Assembly (NCBI GenBank): GCA_900765975.1
Contig: CAAFTS010000110.1
Span: forward strand, 1 to 8,626
DNA length: 8,626 nucleotides
Direction of reading: 5' to 3'
DNA from: Lachnospiraceae bacterium
GTDB lineage: Bacteria; Bacillota; Clostridia; Lachnospirales; Lachnospiraceae
Position 1 is the first letter of the stretch; every line of letters starts with the position of its first letter. Both the position numbers and the translations under genes were made by a program. Positions 1 to 7,193 of this stretch are shown here, piece by piece. Under the pieces are notes generated by a model that was not told the origin of the DNA, did not search any database, and saw only the letters and a program-made list of their open reading frames with translations.

Positions 1-40
1 ACAATCCACTGTTCAGATATAAAAATAGTATGATACAGAA

Positions 41-80
41 AAAGAATCTCTATTTACTTATCACTTAATAGGGGTTCTTT
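41..80 (+). other. Hairpin upstream of terminator
   Basis: Bases 41-54 pair with 67-80 to form a 14-bp stem with a 12-nt loop. Two of the pairs are G-U wobbles (47 with 74, 49 with 72), so the structure is more stable in plus-strand RNA than in the complementary strand. It lies 8 nt before the 89-124 terminator hairpin and is probably part of the 3' untranslated region of a gene that ends left of the window. No coding frame in bases 1-80 could be assigned to a known protein. Confidence 0.45.
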
Positions 81-88
81 GACAGTCT

Positions 89-124
89 GAAGCAGCAGAA
101 ATTATTCTGCTGCTTCTTGTTTAT
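89..124 (+). terminator. Intrinsic terminator of an upstream gene
   Basis: A perfect 12-bp stem (89-100 with 105-116, arms GAAGCAGCAGAA and TTCTGCTGCTTC) closes a 4-nt ATTA loop and is followed by TTGTTTAT. This fits a rho-independent terminator on the plus strand. The minus strand lacks a T tract after the stem. A TTGACA at 79-84 with TATTCT 18 bp further on overlaps the hairpin, so a promoter with an overlapping operator is a weaker alternative reading. Confidence 0.65.
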
Positions 125-166
125 AGATTGGCATAAAAACGGTGAGCCTAAACTAACACTTTTCTC

Positions 167-195
167 TTGCATTTTTATTTCCTATGTGGTATAGT
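167..195 (+). promoter_or_regulatory. Sigma-A promoter of the TetR gene
   Basis: A -35 element TTGCAT (167-172) and a -10 element TATAGT (190-195) are separated by exactly 17 bp. Each box matches the consensus at 4-5 of 6 positions. Transcription would start near 202, at the edge of the 203-225 palindrome, so repressor binding there would block the promoter. This is the best promoter in the window. Confidence 0.75.
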
Positions 196-202
196 GAATA
201 GC

Positions 203-225
203 GTAAGCTAACCTAATTAACTTAC
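203..225. promoter_or_regulatory. Probable TetR-family operator O1
   Basis: This is a 23-bp inverted repeat: GTAAG-n-TAA (203-211), a 5-base centre, and TTA-n-CTTAC (217-225), with 8 of 9 positions symmetric. It begins 8 bp after the -10 box and ends just before the AGGAAGG ribosome site (226-232). Palindromes of this size and position are typical autoregulatory operators of TetR-family repressors. Related half-sites recur at 929-961. The binding protein is inferred to be the product of the adjacent gene. Confidence 0.65.
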
Positions 226-239
226 AGGAAGGTTTTTAT

Positions 240-860
240 ATGCCGAGAGATAAGACAGATACACATAATAAATTGCTCCCATGTATTAAGCAGGAATTTT
301 TAGAGCATGGATATGAGAAAGCGTCTATGCAAAATATCGCAAGACGAGCAGGAATTACTGCTGCGGGGATATATCGCCATTTTCCAAGCAAAGAGGCTAT
401 GTTTACTGCAATGGTAGAACCAGTAACGAGTGATTTTTTGAAGATGTGCGATGTTTCTATGGAAGAAACATATTCTCGACTTAGTGACGATGATTTCCTC
501 AAAAATTTTAACGAGTTCAGAACGGGAAAAAACAGGGAATCAATTAACTTTATGTATGACAATTATGATGTTTTTCGATTATTACTTGTTTGTTCAAAAG
601 GTACACCTTATGAATCTTTTCAGGAGCGTCTTGTGGAAATCGAAATGCAAGGAATTATTGATTTGTTTGGCGTACTTGAAAAGCGAGGGCTTCCTCATAA
701 AACAGTAACAGATAATGAACTTCATATATTGTGTACCACATTTGTCACCGCTCTTTGTGAAACAATTAAACATGAATATACAAGAGAACAGGCATTGAAG
801 CATTTGGACTTCATCGGTAAAATGCTTTACCCTGGTATGCAAGAAGTCCTTGGCTTCTGA
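240..860 (+). CDS. TetR/AcrR-family transcriptional regulator
   Basis: This 206-residue protein is the usual length for the TetR/AcrR family. The N-terminal DNA-binding domain spans about residues 8-56, with the classic run of helix 1 (LEHGYEKASMQNIARRAG), a turn, and the recognition helix ending in GIYRHFPSKEAMF. The rest is a variable helical ligand-binding and dimerisation domain whose ligand cannot be read from sequence. The ATG at 240 lies 7 nt after AGGAAGG (226-232), and its own promoter and palindromic operator lie directly upstream, which suggests autoregulation. An intrinsic terminator follows the stop codon. The transporter operon starts 117 bp downstream and carries related half-sites, so this protein probably represses it. 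Composition is AT-rich like the transporter genes, so it belongs to the same cargo. Confidence 0.92.
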   Translation: MPRDKTDTHNKLLPCIKQEFLEHGYEKASMQNIARRAGITAAGIYRHFPSKEAMFTAMVEPVTSDFLKMCDVSMEETYSRLSDDDFLKNFNEFRTGKNRESINFMYDNYDVFRLLLVCSKGTPYESFQERLVEIEMQGIIDLFGVLEKRGLPHKTVTDNELHILCTTFVTALCETIKHEYTREQALKHLDFIGKMLYPGMQEVLGF

Positions 861-886
861 AAATTACATAATAAATGACTGCACTG

Positions 887-924
887 AATTTTAGGGCGTT
901 ATCGTCCTAAAATTTTTCTGTTTT
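887..924 (+). terminator. Intrinsic terminator after the TetR gene
   Basis: Bases 887-898 pair with 903-914 in a 12-bp stem with one G-U wobble and a 4-nt TTAT loop. A T-rich run follows (913-924, TTTTTCTGTTTT). It lies 26 nt after the tetR stop codon, so the regulator is probably transcribed separately from the transporters, or read-through is limited here. Confidence 0.8.
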
Positions 925-928
925 ATGG

Positions 929-961
929 GTTAGTTAATGCTAACCAAAATCATTAGCTTAT
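929..961. promoter_or_regulatory. Probable second TetR operator O2
   Basis: Two half-sites match those of O1 read on its minus strand. GTTAGTTAAT (929-938) matches GTAAGTTAAT at 9 of 10 positions, and TTAGCTTAT (953-961) matches TTAGCTTAC at 8 of 9. They are 14 bp apart here against 4 bp in O1, a difference of one helical turn. An overlapping palindrome, GGTTAG-n6-CTAACC (928-945), also lies here. The site ends just before the ribosome site of the first transporter gene. No clear -35/-10 pair is visible nearby. Confidence 0.5.
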
Positions 962-977
962 ATAGGAGGGATGGACT

Positions 978-2729
978 ATGAAAGTAAAGGGTAGCTTGTA
1001 TTGGATTTATTCTTTTATAAGCGGATGTAAAGGCAAAATGTTGGTAGCTATTCTATTGGCTGTGATTGGGGTATTGTGTGGAATGGCACCCTATTTTGCG
1101 CTCGCAGGAATTTTGTCGGGATTGATTCAAAACACTTTAACGGCAGAACGCATCTTTTGCTATGTGGGAATTGCTGTGTTAGGCGAGACTCTTAAAATGT
1201 TGTTTAATACAGTTTCCTCTTTGAAAGCTCACAGGGTAGCTTATCATATCTTAGGGAATATTCGATGCAAACTGGCTGAGAAAATGATGCGTGTTCCTAT
1301 GGGAGTTATGGTTGATACCCCATCAGGTAAGTTGAAAGCGATGGTTGTAGATACTGTTGACAAATTGGAACAGCCCTTAGCTCACATGTTGCCAGAGATC
1401 ACAGCAAATGTTTTCACACCGCTTTGCATTATTATTTTACTTTTCATTTTGGACTGGCGTATGGCACTGGCCTGTATGATTGTGATTCCTATTGGCGTTT
1501 TACTCTTAATGGGGCAAATGAAAGACTATAAGAATAGATCTGATAGATATATTGAAGCCAGTAGCAACATGGACAGCTCTTTGGTTGAGTATGTCAATGG
1601 GATTGAAGTAATCAAGACTTTCAGCCAAACAGGGAAATCATTCCAAAAATTCTCTGATTCTGTTAAGAATTACCATGATACGACATTGGATTGGTGGAAA
1701 AATACCTGGCTATATTCAGCACTTGGTTTAACAGTAATTCCTGCTACCCTTGTGGGAGGTATTCCCGTTGGAGCGTATCTTCTTATGCAAGGAAGTATCA
1801 GTTTTTCTATTTATATTACATGCCTTATTTTATCCCTTGGAATTGCCGGTCCGCTGATTCAAGCAACGTATTATGCTGATAATTTTGCTGTTGTTGATGC
1901 CAGTATCCGGCAAGTAGGAAATTTTCTTGATGAACAAGAACTGGTGCGGCCATCAAAAGAAGTTTTGCTAACAGATGATGGCTTTCATTTTGAGCATGTT
2001 TCATTCGGATATGATAAAAAAGAAGTGCTGCATGATATAACCTTTTCCCCTGTGCTGGGTGGAAAAACGGCCATAGTAGGGCCATCTGGTTCAGGTAAGT
2101 CAACCATAACAAAATTGATGGCGGGCTTTTGGGATGTAACAAGCGGTCATATCATTTATGGATGCCAAGATATTCGCAATATTCCAACAAGCCAGTTAAT
2201 GAAACATATTAGTTTTGTGTCACAGGATAACTTCCTTTTCAATATTAGTATCAAGGAAAACATCCGAATGGGAAACCCTTGTGCTACCGATGAGGAAGTC
2301 CTTGCCGCAGCAAAAGCGGCCAGATGTGATGAGTTTATCCGCAAAATGGAATATGGATACGATACTTTGGTCGGAGATGCAGGAGGAAAGCTCTCTGGCG
2401 GAGAAAGACAACGCATCACGATAGCCCGCGCAATATTAAAGCCAGCAGATGTTGTAATTCTGGATGAGGCAAGTGCCTATGCCGACCCAGAAAATGAGGT
2501 GTATATTGAAGAAGCTATAAATGAGTTGGTAAAAGACAAAACTCTTATTGTAGTTGCCCATCGTCTGGAAACGATTGAAAATTCAGATAAGATTGTTGTT
2601 GTAGATCAAGGAAAGATTGTAGCTGAAGGAACACAAAGCGAATTATTAAAAAATTGTGCTCTTTATAAGCGGCTGTGGAACGAGACAATATTAACTTCAG
2701 AGCGGAAAAGAGGTGAGTGCAATGCTTGA
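978..2729 (+). CDS. ABC half-transporter, exporter fold (first of pair)
   Basis: This 583-residue protein is a fused permease-ATPase of the type IV (exporter-fold) ABC family. The membrane domain covers about residues 10-310 with roughly six hydrophobic segments. The ATPase domain follows, with Walker A GPSGSGKST (368-376), a Q-loop in VSQDNF, signature LSGGERQR (472-479), Walker B ending D496-E497, and switch histidine H528. All catalytic residues are present. The D-loop reads SAYAD instead of the common SALD. The ATG at 978 follows AGGAGGG (964-970). The stop codon overlaps the next half-transporter by 8 nt, so the two probably form a heterodimer in the cytoplasmic membrane. The family includes drug exporters and also siderophore importers (IrtAB, YbtPQ). 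Linkage to an ECF importer and a DtxR regulator favours the latter role, but this is inference. Confidence 0.93.
   Translation: MKVKGSLYWIYSFISGCKGKMLVAILLAVIGVLCGMAPYFALAGILSGLIQNTLTAERIFCYVGIAVLGETLKMLFNTVSSLKAHRVAYHILGNIRCKLAEKMMRVPMGVMVDTPSGKLKAMVVDTVDKLEQPLAHMLPEITANVFTPLCIIILLFILDWRMALACMIVIPIGVLLLMGQMKDYKNRSDRYIEASSNMDSSLVEYVNGIEVIKTFSQTGKSFQKFSDSVKNYHDTTLDWWKNTWLYSALGLTVIPATLVGGIPVGAYLLMQGSISFSIYITCLILSLGIAGPLIQATYYADNFAVVDASIRQVGNFLDEQELVRPSKEVLLTDDGFHFEHVSFGYDKKEVLHDITFSPVLGGKTAIVGPSGSGKSTITKLMAGFWDVTSGHIIYGCQDIRNIPTSQLMKHISFVSQDNFLFNISIKENIRMGNPCATDEEVLAAAKAARCDEFIRKMEYGYDTLVGDAGGKLSGGERQRITIARAILKPADVVILDEASAYADPENEVYIEEAINELVKDKTLIVVAHRLETIENSDKIVVVDQGKIVAEGTQSELLKNCALYKRLWNETILTSERKRGECNA
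2709..2724 (+). promoter_or_regulatory. Ribosome site that sets the start of the second ABC gene
   Basis: AGAGGTGA sits at about 2709-2716. A GTG at 2713 is in frame but lies inside this Shine-Dalgarno sequence. The ATG at 2722 is 5 nt after it and is therefore the preferred start. The ATG then overlaps the stop codon of the previous gene, giving translational coupling. Confidence 0.7.
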
Positions 2730-4446
2730 AACAATGAAACGAATTTTGACTATGGCGGGCAAATATCGCCACAAAGTTACAATAGGAATTATCATCAGCC
2801 TATTGCACTCCTTCTTTTCCGCAATGGACTTATTTGCCATACTTTATATTTCTTTTTCTATCAATACCCTTACCCAACAGAAAATTGGAGTTGCTGCTGC
2901 GATTTTACTTGTGGGCCTTACAGGTAAGATTATTTGTAAGTATCAGATAACTGAACATATATCTGGTTCCAGCTACGATGTCTTTTACGAAAAGCGTTTG
3001 GAGGCTGGTGAAAAATTAAAGAGAGTGCCGATGGGTTATTTCAGCGAAAAGAACCTCGGTGAAATCCAGATGGCAATGACTACAGATATGAATGCTTTGG
3101 AATCCTCGGCAATGTCTGTTGTAGAAAACATTTTGGGCAGCCTGATTTATGCTGCAGTTTGTACTTTAGTATTGCTTCTTTTTAACTGGAGAATAGGGCT
3201 TATTACATTAGCGGGCCTTGGAATCGGAATTCTTTTGCTCCGTGTCGTTCAAGAAAACGCAAAAAAAGTAATGCCAGTACGTTTTCAGGCTCAGGAAGAA
3301 ATGACAGAGAAAACGTTGGAATTTATACAGGGCAATATGGTTATGCGCCTTTTTGGAACAGGGCGGGATGGTTTGAACAGAGTAAAAGAAGCATTCCATA
3401 AAAAACAGGAAGCAGACATTCGTCTGGAAAATACAGCGGTCTGGCCAATCAGCTTTTACAGATACATATTTCGACTGGCGAGCTGTGGAGTAGTATTGAT
3501 TGCCGCATTGCTCTATGTAAGACAAGAAATGACATTTCCTATTTGTGTTATGTTCCTTTTTGCGGCTTTTCTTGTTTACTCACAGATGGATGGACTTGCC
3601 TCTAATATTGCTCTGCTACGAATTGTAGATACTGCTCTTAGTCAAGTTGAGTCCGTATTGGAAATTCCGGAGATGTCAGGTAATGACACCATAGATAAAA
3701 TACAGAATTATAATATTGAACTTCATAATATATCCTTTGGCTATGAAAATCGTCCCATCATTCAGAATGTCACATTAAAAATCCCAGAACATCGAGTAAC
3801 GGCTATTGTAGGACCGTCTGGCTCTGGAAAAACGACTCTATGTAATTTGATTACAAGATTTTGGGATGTGCAGCAAGGCGAAATTATGATTGGTGGCAAA
3901 AATATCAAAGAAATAGAGTTTGAGGAATTGATGAAACTGATGAGCATCGTGTTTCAGAAGGTGTACCTGTTTCACGATACTATAGAAAACAATATAAAAT
4001 TTGGGAAACCTACTGTCACGCATGAAGAAGTTGTTGAAGCGGCACGTCGAGCATGCTGCCATGAATTTATCGAAAAATTACCAAATGGATATCAGACAAT
4101 TATTGGCGAAGGTGGTTCAACACTATCTGGTGGTGAAAAGCAACGTATTTCTATTGCTAGAGCAATCTTAAAGGATGCTCCTATTATCATTTTGGATGAG
4201 GCCACATCCAGTGTTGATCCTGAAAACCAGCACGCATTATTGACAGCTATCAACGAACTAACATGTGGAAAAACGCTGATTATCATTGCCCACCGGCTTT
4301 CCACAATCAAGGATGCCGACCAAATTATCGTTCTGGATAACGGGCATGTTGTCCAACAGGGGACACATGAAACATTGCTTCAACAGGATGGCATTTACCG
4401 TAGGTTTGTAAAAATACGGCAAACGGCATCCTCTTGGAAAATATAA
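2722..4446 (+). CDS. ABC half-transporter, exporter fold (second of pair)
   Basis: From the ATG at 2722 the protein has 574 residues. It has the same architecture as its upstream partner: a membrane domain (about residues 15-305) and an ATPase domain with Walker A GPSGSGKTT (364-372), a Q-loop in VFQKVYLF, signature LSGGEKQR (468-475), Walker B ending D492-E493, a SSVD D-loop and switch histidine H524. Both ATP sites of the predicted heterodimer look catalytically complete, unlike many heterodimeric exporters with one degenerate site. The two proteins are clearly different sequences, so they are partners and not a recent duplication. The overlap with the upstream gene and the 30-nt gap to the ECF genes place it in one operon. 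The transported compound is unknown; iron, heme or a metallophore is suggested by neighbours only. Confidence 0.93.
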   Translation: MLETMKRILTMAGKYRHKVTIGIIISLLHSFFSAMDLFAILYISFSINTLTQQKIGVAAAILLVGLTGKIICKYQITEHISGSSYDVFYEKRLEAGEKLKRVPMGYFSEKNLGEIQMAMTTDMNALESSAMSVVENILGSLIYAAVCTLVLLLFNWRIGLITLAGLGIGILLLRVVQENAKKVMPVRFQAQEEMTEKTLEFIQGNMVMRLFGTGRDGLNRVKEAFHKKQEADIRLENTAVWPISFYRYIFRLASCGVVLIAALLYVRQEMTFPICVMFLFAAFLVYSQMDGLASNIALLRIVDTALSQVESVLEIPEMSGNDTIDKIQNYNIELHNISFGYENRPIIQNVTLKIPEHRVTAIVGPSGSGKTTLCNLITRFWDVQQGEIMIGGKNIKEIEFEELMKLMSIVFQKVYLFHDTIENNIKFGKPTVTHEEVVEAARRACCHEFIEKLPNGYQTIIGEGGSTLSGGEKQRISIARAILKDAPIIILDEATSSVDPENQHALLTAINELTCGKTLIIIAHRLSTIKDADQIIVLDNGHVVQQGTHETLLQQDGIYRRFVKIRQTASSWKI

Positions 4447-4476
4447 ACAAAATAAGAAAGGGTTTAGGTAAGCATT

Positions 4477-5070
4477 ATGGAAAACAACAAACTGAAAGTC
4501 AAAGACTTGGTGAACATCGGTATTTTTTCGGCACTGTATATGGTGATCTCAATGATTGTTATGATTCCCGTTGGAATTGCACCAATTCTATGGTTGATCT
4601 GGCCCGGTATTGCGGGGCTTTTCGGCGGAGCATTTTTTACACTTTTGATGACCAAGGTTCCGAAGCAAGGCGCAGCATTGATTCTTGCAATTATTACTGG
4701 GCTTTTGTATTTTGCAACAGGTGAATGCACTTGGGTTATCATCGTCACTTTTGCAGTTGCCGGAATTCTGGGCGAAGCTGCAAGAAAGGTATTGGGTTAC
4801 AAATCATTCAAAGGCATTGCCCTGGCTGGCGGATTTACCGCCTTTGGTTTTATTGGTTCTCCCCTGCCTATGTGGTTATTTCAAGATGCCTACATGAAGT
4901 CTATCGAAGAAATGGGTATGGGCGTTGAATATGTAGAGGGGTTACAGTCTATGATCTCTGCCGGTTCTTTCATTGGTATGTTAGCAGTTGCATTTGTCGG
5001 CGGTTTGATTGGTACTTTGGTTGGACGCTTGATGTTGAAAAAGCACTTTGAAAAGGCAGGCATCGTTTAA
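4477..5070 (+). CDS. ECF transporter S component, MptD/Trep_Strep-like
   Basis: This 197-residue, very hydrophobic protein has about five or six membrane segments and short charged tails. It starts with the KLKVKDLVNIGIFSALY stretch and has conserved glycine- and proline-rich membrane segments (WPGIAGLFGGAFF; GFIGSPLPMWLF), which I recognise as the MptD/Trep_Strep family of ECF substrate-binding proteins. It would capture the substrate in the membrane and pass it to the EcfT-EcfA motor encoded next. Its stop codon overlaps the EcfT start (TAATG), so it has a dedicated energising module. A short AGG (4466-4468) is the nearest ribosome site, with a stronger AGAAAGGG further up. Related systems next to paired ABC half-transporters (S. 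pyogenes SiaFGH) import heme, which makes heme or an iron-bearing molecule the leading but unproven guess. Confidence 0.85.
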   Translation: MENNKLKVKDLVNIGIFSALYMVISMIVMIPVGIAPILWLIWPGIAGLFGGAFFTLLMTKVPKQGAALILAIITGLLYFATGECTWVIIVTFAVAGILGEAARKVLGYKSFKGIALAGGFTAFGFIGSPLPMWLFQDAYMKSIEEMGMGVEYVEGLQSMISAGSFIGMLAVAFVGGLIGTLVGRLMLKKHFEKAGIV

Positions 5071-5753
5071 TGGGTACAATAAGAAAGGGTATCTTAGTCC
5101 TCGACCCAAGGACTAAGATACTCCTGCTACTCGGCATCAATATATTTGTCTTTACAAATAGCCATGTATATGCAGAAATGCTGGTTGTTGCGGCATTGGT
5201 AATCCTTTTATTGCTTTGTGGAGTTTATAAAACGGCGCTGAAAAGTACCATTACATATATTGTACTGCTTGCAATAAAATGTTGGATTTTACCGTTTTGC
5301 CCGGAAATAATTATGACTTCACTAAATATCGTAGTTATTACGTTTCGGAAGCTGCTCCCCTGTGTAACATTAGGGGCTTTATTGGTTCAAACAACCCCGA
5401 TACGCTTGCTTATGCACGCCATGCAAAAATGGCACTTGCCACAGGCAGTTATTATCCCGCTTGCAATTACGGTACGATATTTTCCTACTTTACACGAAGA
5501 ACAACAAGCTATCAGCGATGCGATGAAATTGAGAAATGTACATGGTGTTTTTCAAAAATTGGAGTATATCTATGTACCGCTCATGTTATCAGCCTCGACA
5601 ACAGCAGATGAATTAAGTCAGGCTATTACTGCGCGTGGTATAGATAATCCACGCCCTAAAACCTGTGCAGTATCTATGCGGTTCCATATACAGGATTATG
5701 TACTCTGCTTTGTCGCTATTGTACTTGTTATTATTGCTTTTGTGTTGCTTTAA
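5070..5753 (+). CDS. ECF transporter transmembrane scaffold (EcfT, CbiQ-like)
   Basis: This 227-residue membrane protein of the EcfT/CbiQ family couples the S component to the two ATPase domains. Its N-terminus carries the family hallmark LDPRTKILL (residues 11-19). Hydrophobic segments lie at about 16-50, 60-75, 82-106 and 206-226. The cytoplasmic coupling motifs are visible as DAMKLRN (150-156) and ITARGID (186-192), each with the arginine that docks into an ATPase groove. The ATG at 5070 overlaps the stop of the S gene by 1 nt. No good Shine-Dalgarno is present, so translation probably depends on ribosomes finishing the S gene. A strong hairpin lies in the coding sequence just after the start (5087-5123). 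Length is slightly short for the family but complete. Confidence 0.9.
   Translation: MGTIRKGILVLDPRTKILLLLGINIFVFTNSHVYAEMLVVAALVILLLLCGVYKTALKSTITYIVLLAIKCWILPFCPEIIMTSLNIVVITFRKLLPCVTLGALLVQTTPIRLLMHAMQKWHLPQAVIIPLAITVRYFPTLHEEQQAISDAMKLRNVHGVFQKLEYIYVPLMLSASTTADELSQAITARGIDNPRPKTCAVSMRFHIQDYVLCFVAIVLVIIAFVLL
5087..5123 (+). other. Hairpin inside the EcfT coding start
   Basis: A perfect 13-bp inverted repeat (5089-5101 with 5109-5121, arms GTATCTTAGTCCT and AGGACTAAGATAC) has a 7-nt loop. A G-U and a G-C pair extend it to 15 bp. It starts 14 nt after the EcfT start codon and encodes the end of the ILVLDPRTKIL motif. A stem this long is unusual in coding sequence and could lower or couple translation of EcfT. 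Function is inferred. Confidence 0.6.
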
Positions 5754-5767
5754 GAAGGGGGGATTTT

Positions 5768-7180
5768 ATGATAACATTTGAAAACCTGTCATTTTCCTAT
5801 GGAAATACAGGTGAAGAACAGTTAAATTCCCTTGATCTGCAAATAAAAAAGGGGGAATTTGTCCTTCTCTGTGGAAGAAGTGCCTGCGGTAAGACAACTG
5901 CAACCAAGTGCATCAACGGATTGATTCCGCATTTCACAGAAGGAAAATATTCTGGCGCTGTTGTTGTTAAAGAAAAAGAAATTGCCAAAACACCAGTTTA
6001 TGAAATATCAGAAGATGTAGGCTCAGTTTTTCAAAATCCTAAAACTCAATTTTTTAATCTTGACTCTGATAGTGAACTGGTTTTTGGCATGGAAAATTTA
6101 GGAATAGAGCCAAACAAAATAAATGCCCGTGTTCAAGAAGTAGCTCACGGTCTTAAGATTGAAAATCTGTTGGGTCGAAGTGTTTTTGGCCTTTCTGGTG
6201 GCGAAAAACAGATACTTGCTCTCGCTTCTATTTATGCCGTAAATCCGGATATTTATGTCCTTGATGAACCAACGGCAAATATTGATAAAGATGGAATTGA
6301 CCGGCTGCATGAAATTCTTCTCAAATTGAAGCAAATGGGTAAAACGATTGTGATCTCAGAACATCGCTTATATTTTCTCATGGATTTAGTGGATAAGGCT
6401 GTTTATATTGAACACGGCGTTATTCAGAAAGTATATACAGGCGATGAATTTCGTGCGTTAGCGGATTCAGAACGTATTAGGCTTGGATTGCGCTGCTTTA
6501 CCTTGGACAACGAAAAAGATGAGGTGCCTACAAAGTGTAATTCAGGCATATTGGAGATTGATAATTTATCCGTGAGCTATAAAAATAGAACCATTTTCAG
6601 CAACGCATCTTTTGCAGCGGCTCGCGGGGATATCATTGCAGTTACTGGACGCAATGGAAGTGGAAAGTCCGCTTTTCTGCGTGTGCTTTGTGGGCTTATG
6701 AAAGAAAAAGCAGGAAGAATTGTGTTTGATGGAAAGCCATATCCATATAAGAAGCGCCGAGAACTGTGTTACATGACAATGCAGGATGTTGTCCATCAGT
6801 TATTTTCGGATAGTGTATGGGAAGAATTTTCTCTTCTCAATAAAACTGTCGATGAACAGGAAATCACGAAAATTCTAAGACGACTGGACTTATTGGATTA
6901 CAAGGATAAACATCCTATGACACTCTCTGGAGGTCAAAAGCAGCGGCTTGCTCTGGCAGTAGCAACTCTTGCAAATAAAGATATTATGATTTTTGATGAG
7001 CCGACTAGCGGCTTGGATTATGGGAACATGATCAAAGTCTGTGAACTTATCAAAGAGTTATCTTCCAATAGAATAGTATTTGTGGCGACACATGATCGTG
7101 AGTTAATGGGATTGTTGTGTACTCGGCGAATGGAAATATCAAATGAATCAATCTCTGTTTACGATCTCACGACTAAATAA
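5768..7180 (+). CDS. Double ECF ATPase (fused EcfA1-EcfA2 type)
   Basis: This 470-residue protein carries two ABC ATPase domains in one chain, replacing the separate EcfA and EcfA' subunits that drive an ECF importer on the cytoplasmic face of the membrane. Domain 1: Walker A GRSACGKTT (36-44), Q-loop VFQNPKTQFF, signature LSGGEKQ (142-148), Walker B D166-E167, histidine in ISEHRL. Domain 2: Walker A GRNGSGKS (294-301), Q-loop TMQD, signature LSGGQKQR (386-393), Walker B D410-E411, histidine in VATHDRE. In domain 1 the middle glycine of Walker A is alanine (A39), while lysine K42 is kept. The ATG at 5768 follows AAGAAGGGGGG, 14 nt after the EcfT stop. The dtxR-type gene begins 10 nt after its stop codon, and base composition changes at that point. 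Confidence 0.92.
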   Translation: MITFENLSFSYGNTGEEQLNSLDLQIKKGEFVLLCGRSACGKTTATKCINGLIPHFTEGKYSGAVVVKEKEIAKTPVYEISEDVGSVFQNPKTQFFNLDSDSELVFGMENLGIEPNKINARVQEVAHGLKIENLLGRSVFGLSGGEKQILALASIYAVNPDIYVLDEPTANIDKDGIDRLHEILLKLKQMGKTIVISEHRLYFLMDLVDKAVYIEHGVIQKVYTGDEFRALADSERIRLGLRCFTLDNEKDEVPTKCNSGILEIDNLSVSYKNRTIFSNASFAAARGDIIAVTGRNGSGKSAFLRVLCGLMKEKAGRIVFDGKPYPYKKRRELCYMTMQDVVHQLFSDSVWEEFSLLNKTVDEQEITKILRRLDLLDYKDKHPMTLSGGQKQRLALAVATLANKDIMIFDEPTSGLDYGNMIKVCELIKELSSNRIVFVATHDRELMGLLCTRRMEISNESISVYDLTTK

Positions 7181-7193
7181 GGAGGTTCTGATG
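7179..7193 (+). promoter_or_regulatory. Ribosome site that sets the dtxR start
   Basis: AAGGAGG (7179-7185) overlaps the stop codon of the ATPase gene and is 5 nt before the ATG at 7191. An in-frame ATG at 7143 lies inside the ATPase gene, has no ribosome site, and would add 16 residues that do not resemble DtxR proteins. The 7191 start is therefore chosen. Confidence 0.85.

Noticed and set aside
79..108. TTGACA-18 bp-TATTCT as a promoter.
   Set aside because: It overlaps a perfect terminator hairpin, and the much better promoter at 167-195 serves the next gene. It is mentioned as an alternative only.
2713..2721. GTG start for the second ABC gene at 2713.
   Set aside because: The GTG is part of the Shine-Dalgarno sequence itself; the ATG at 2722 is correctly spaced.
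7143..7190. Longer dtxR start at 7143 inside the ATPase gene.
   Set aside because: No ribosome site there; the 7191 ATG has AAGGAGG at 5 nt and gives the normal MntR-like N-terminus with correctly spaced metal ligands.
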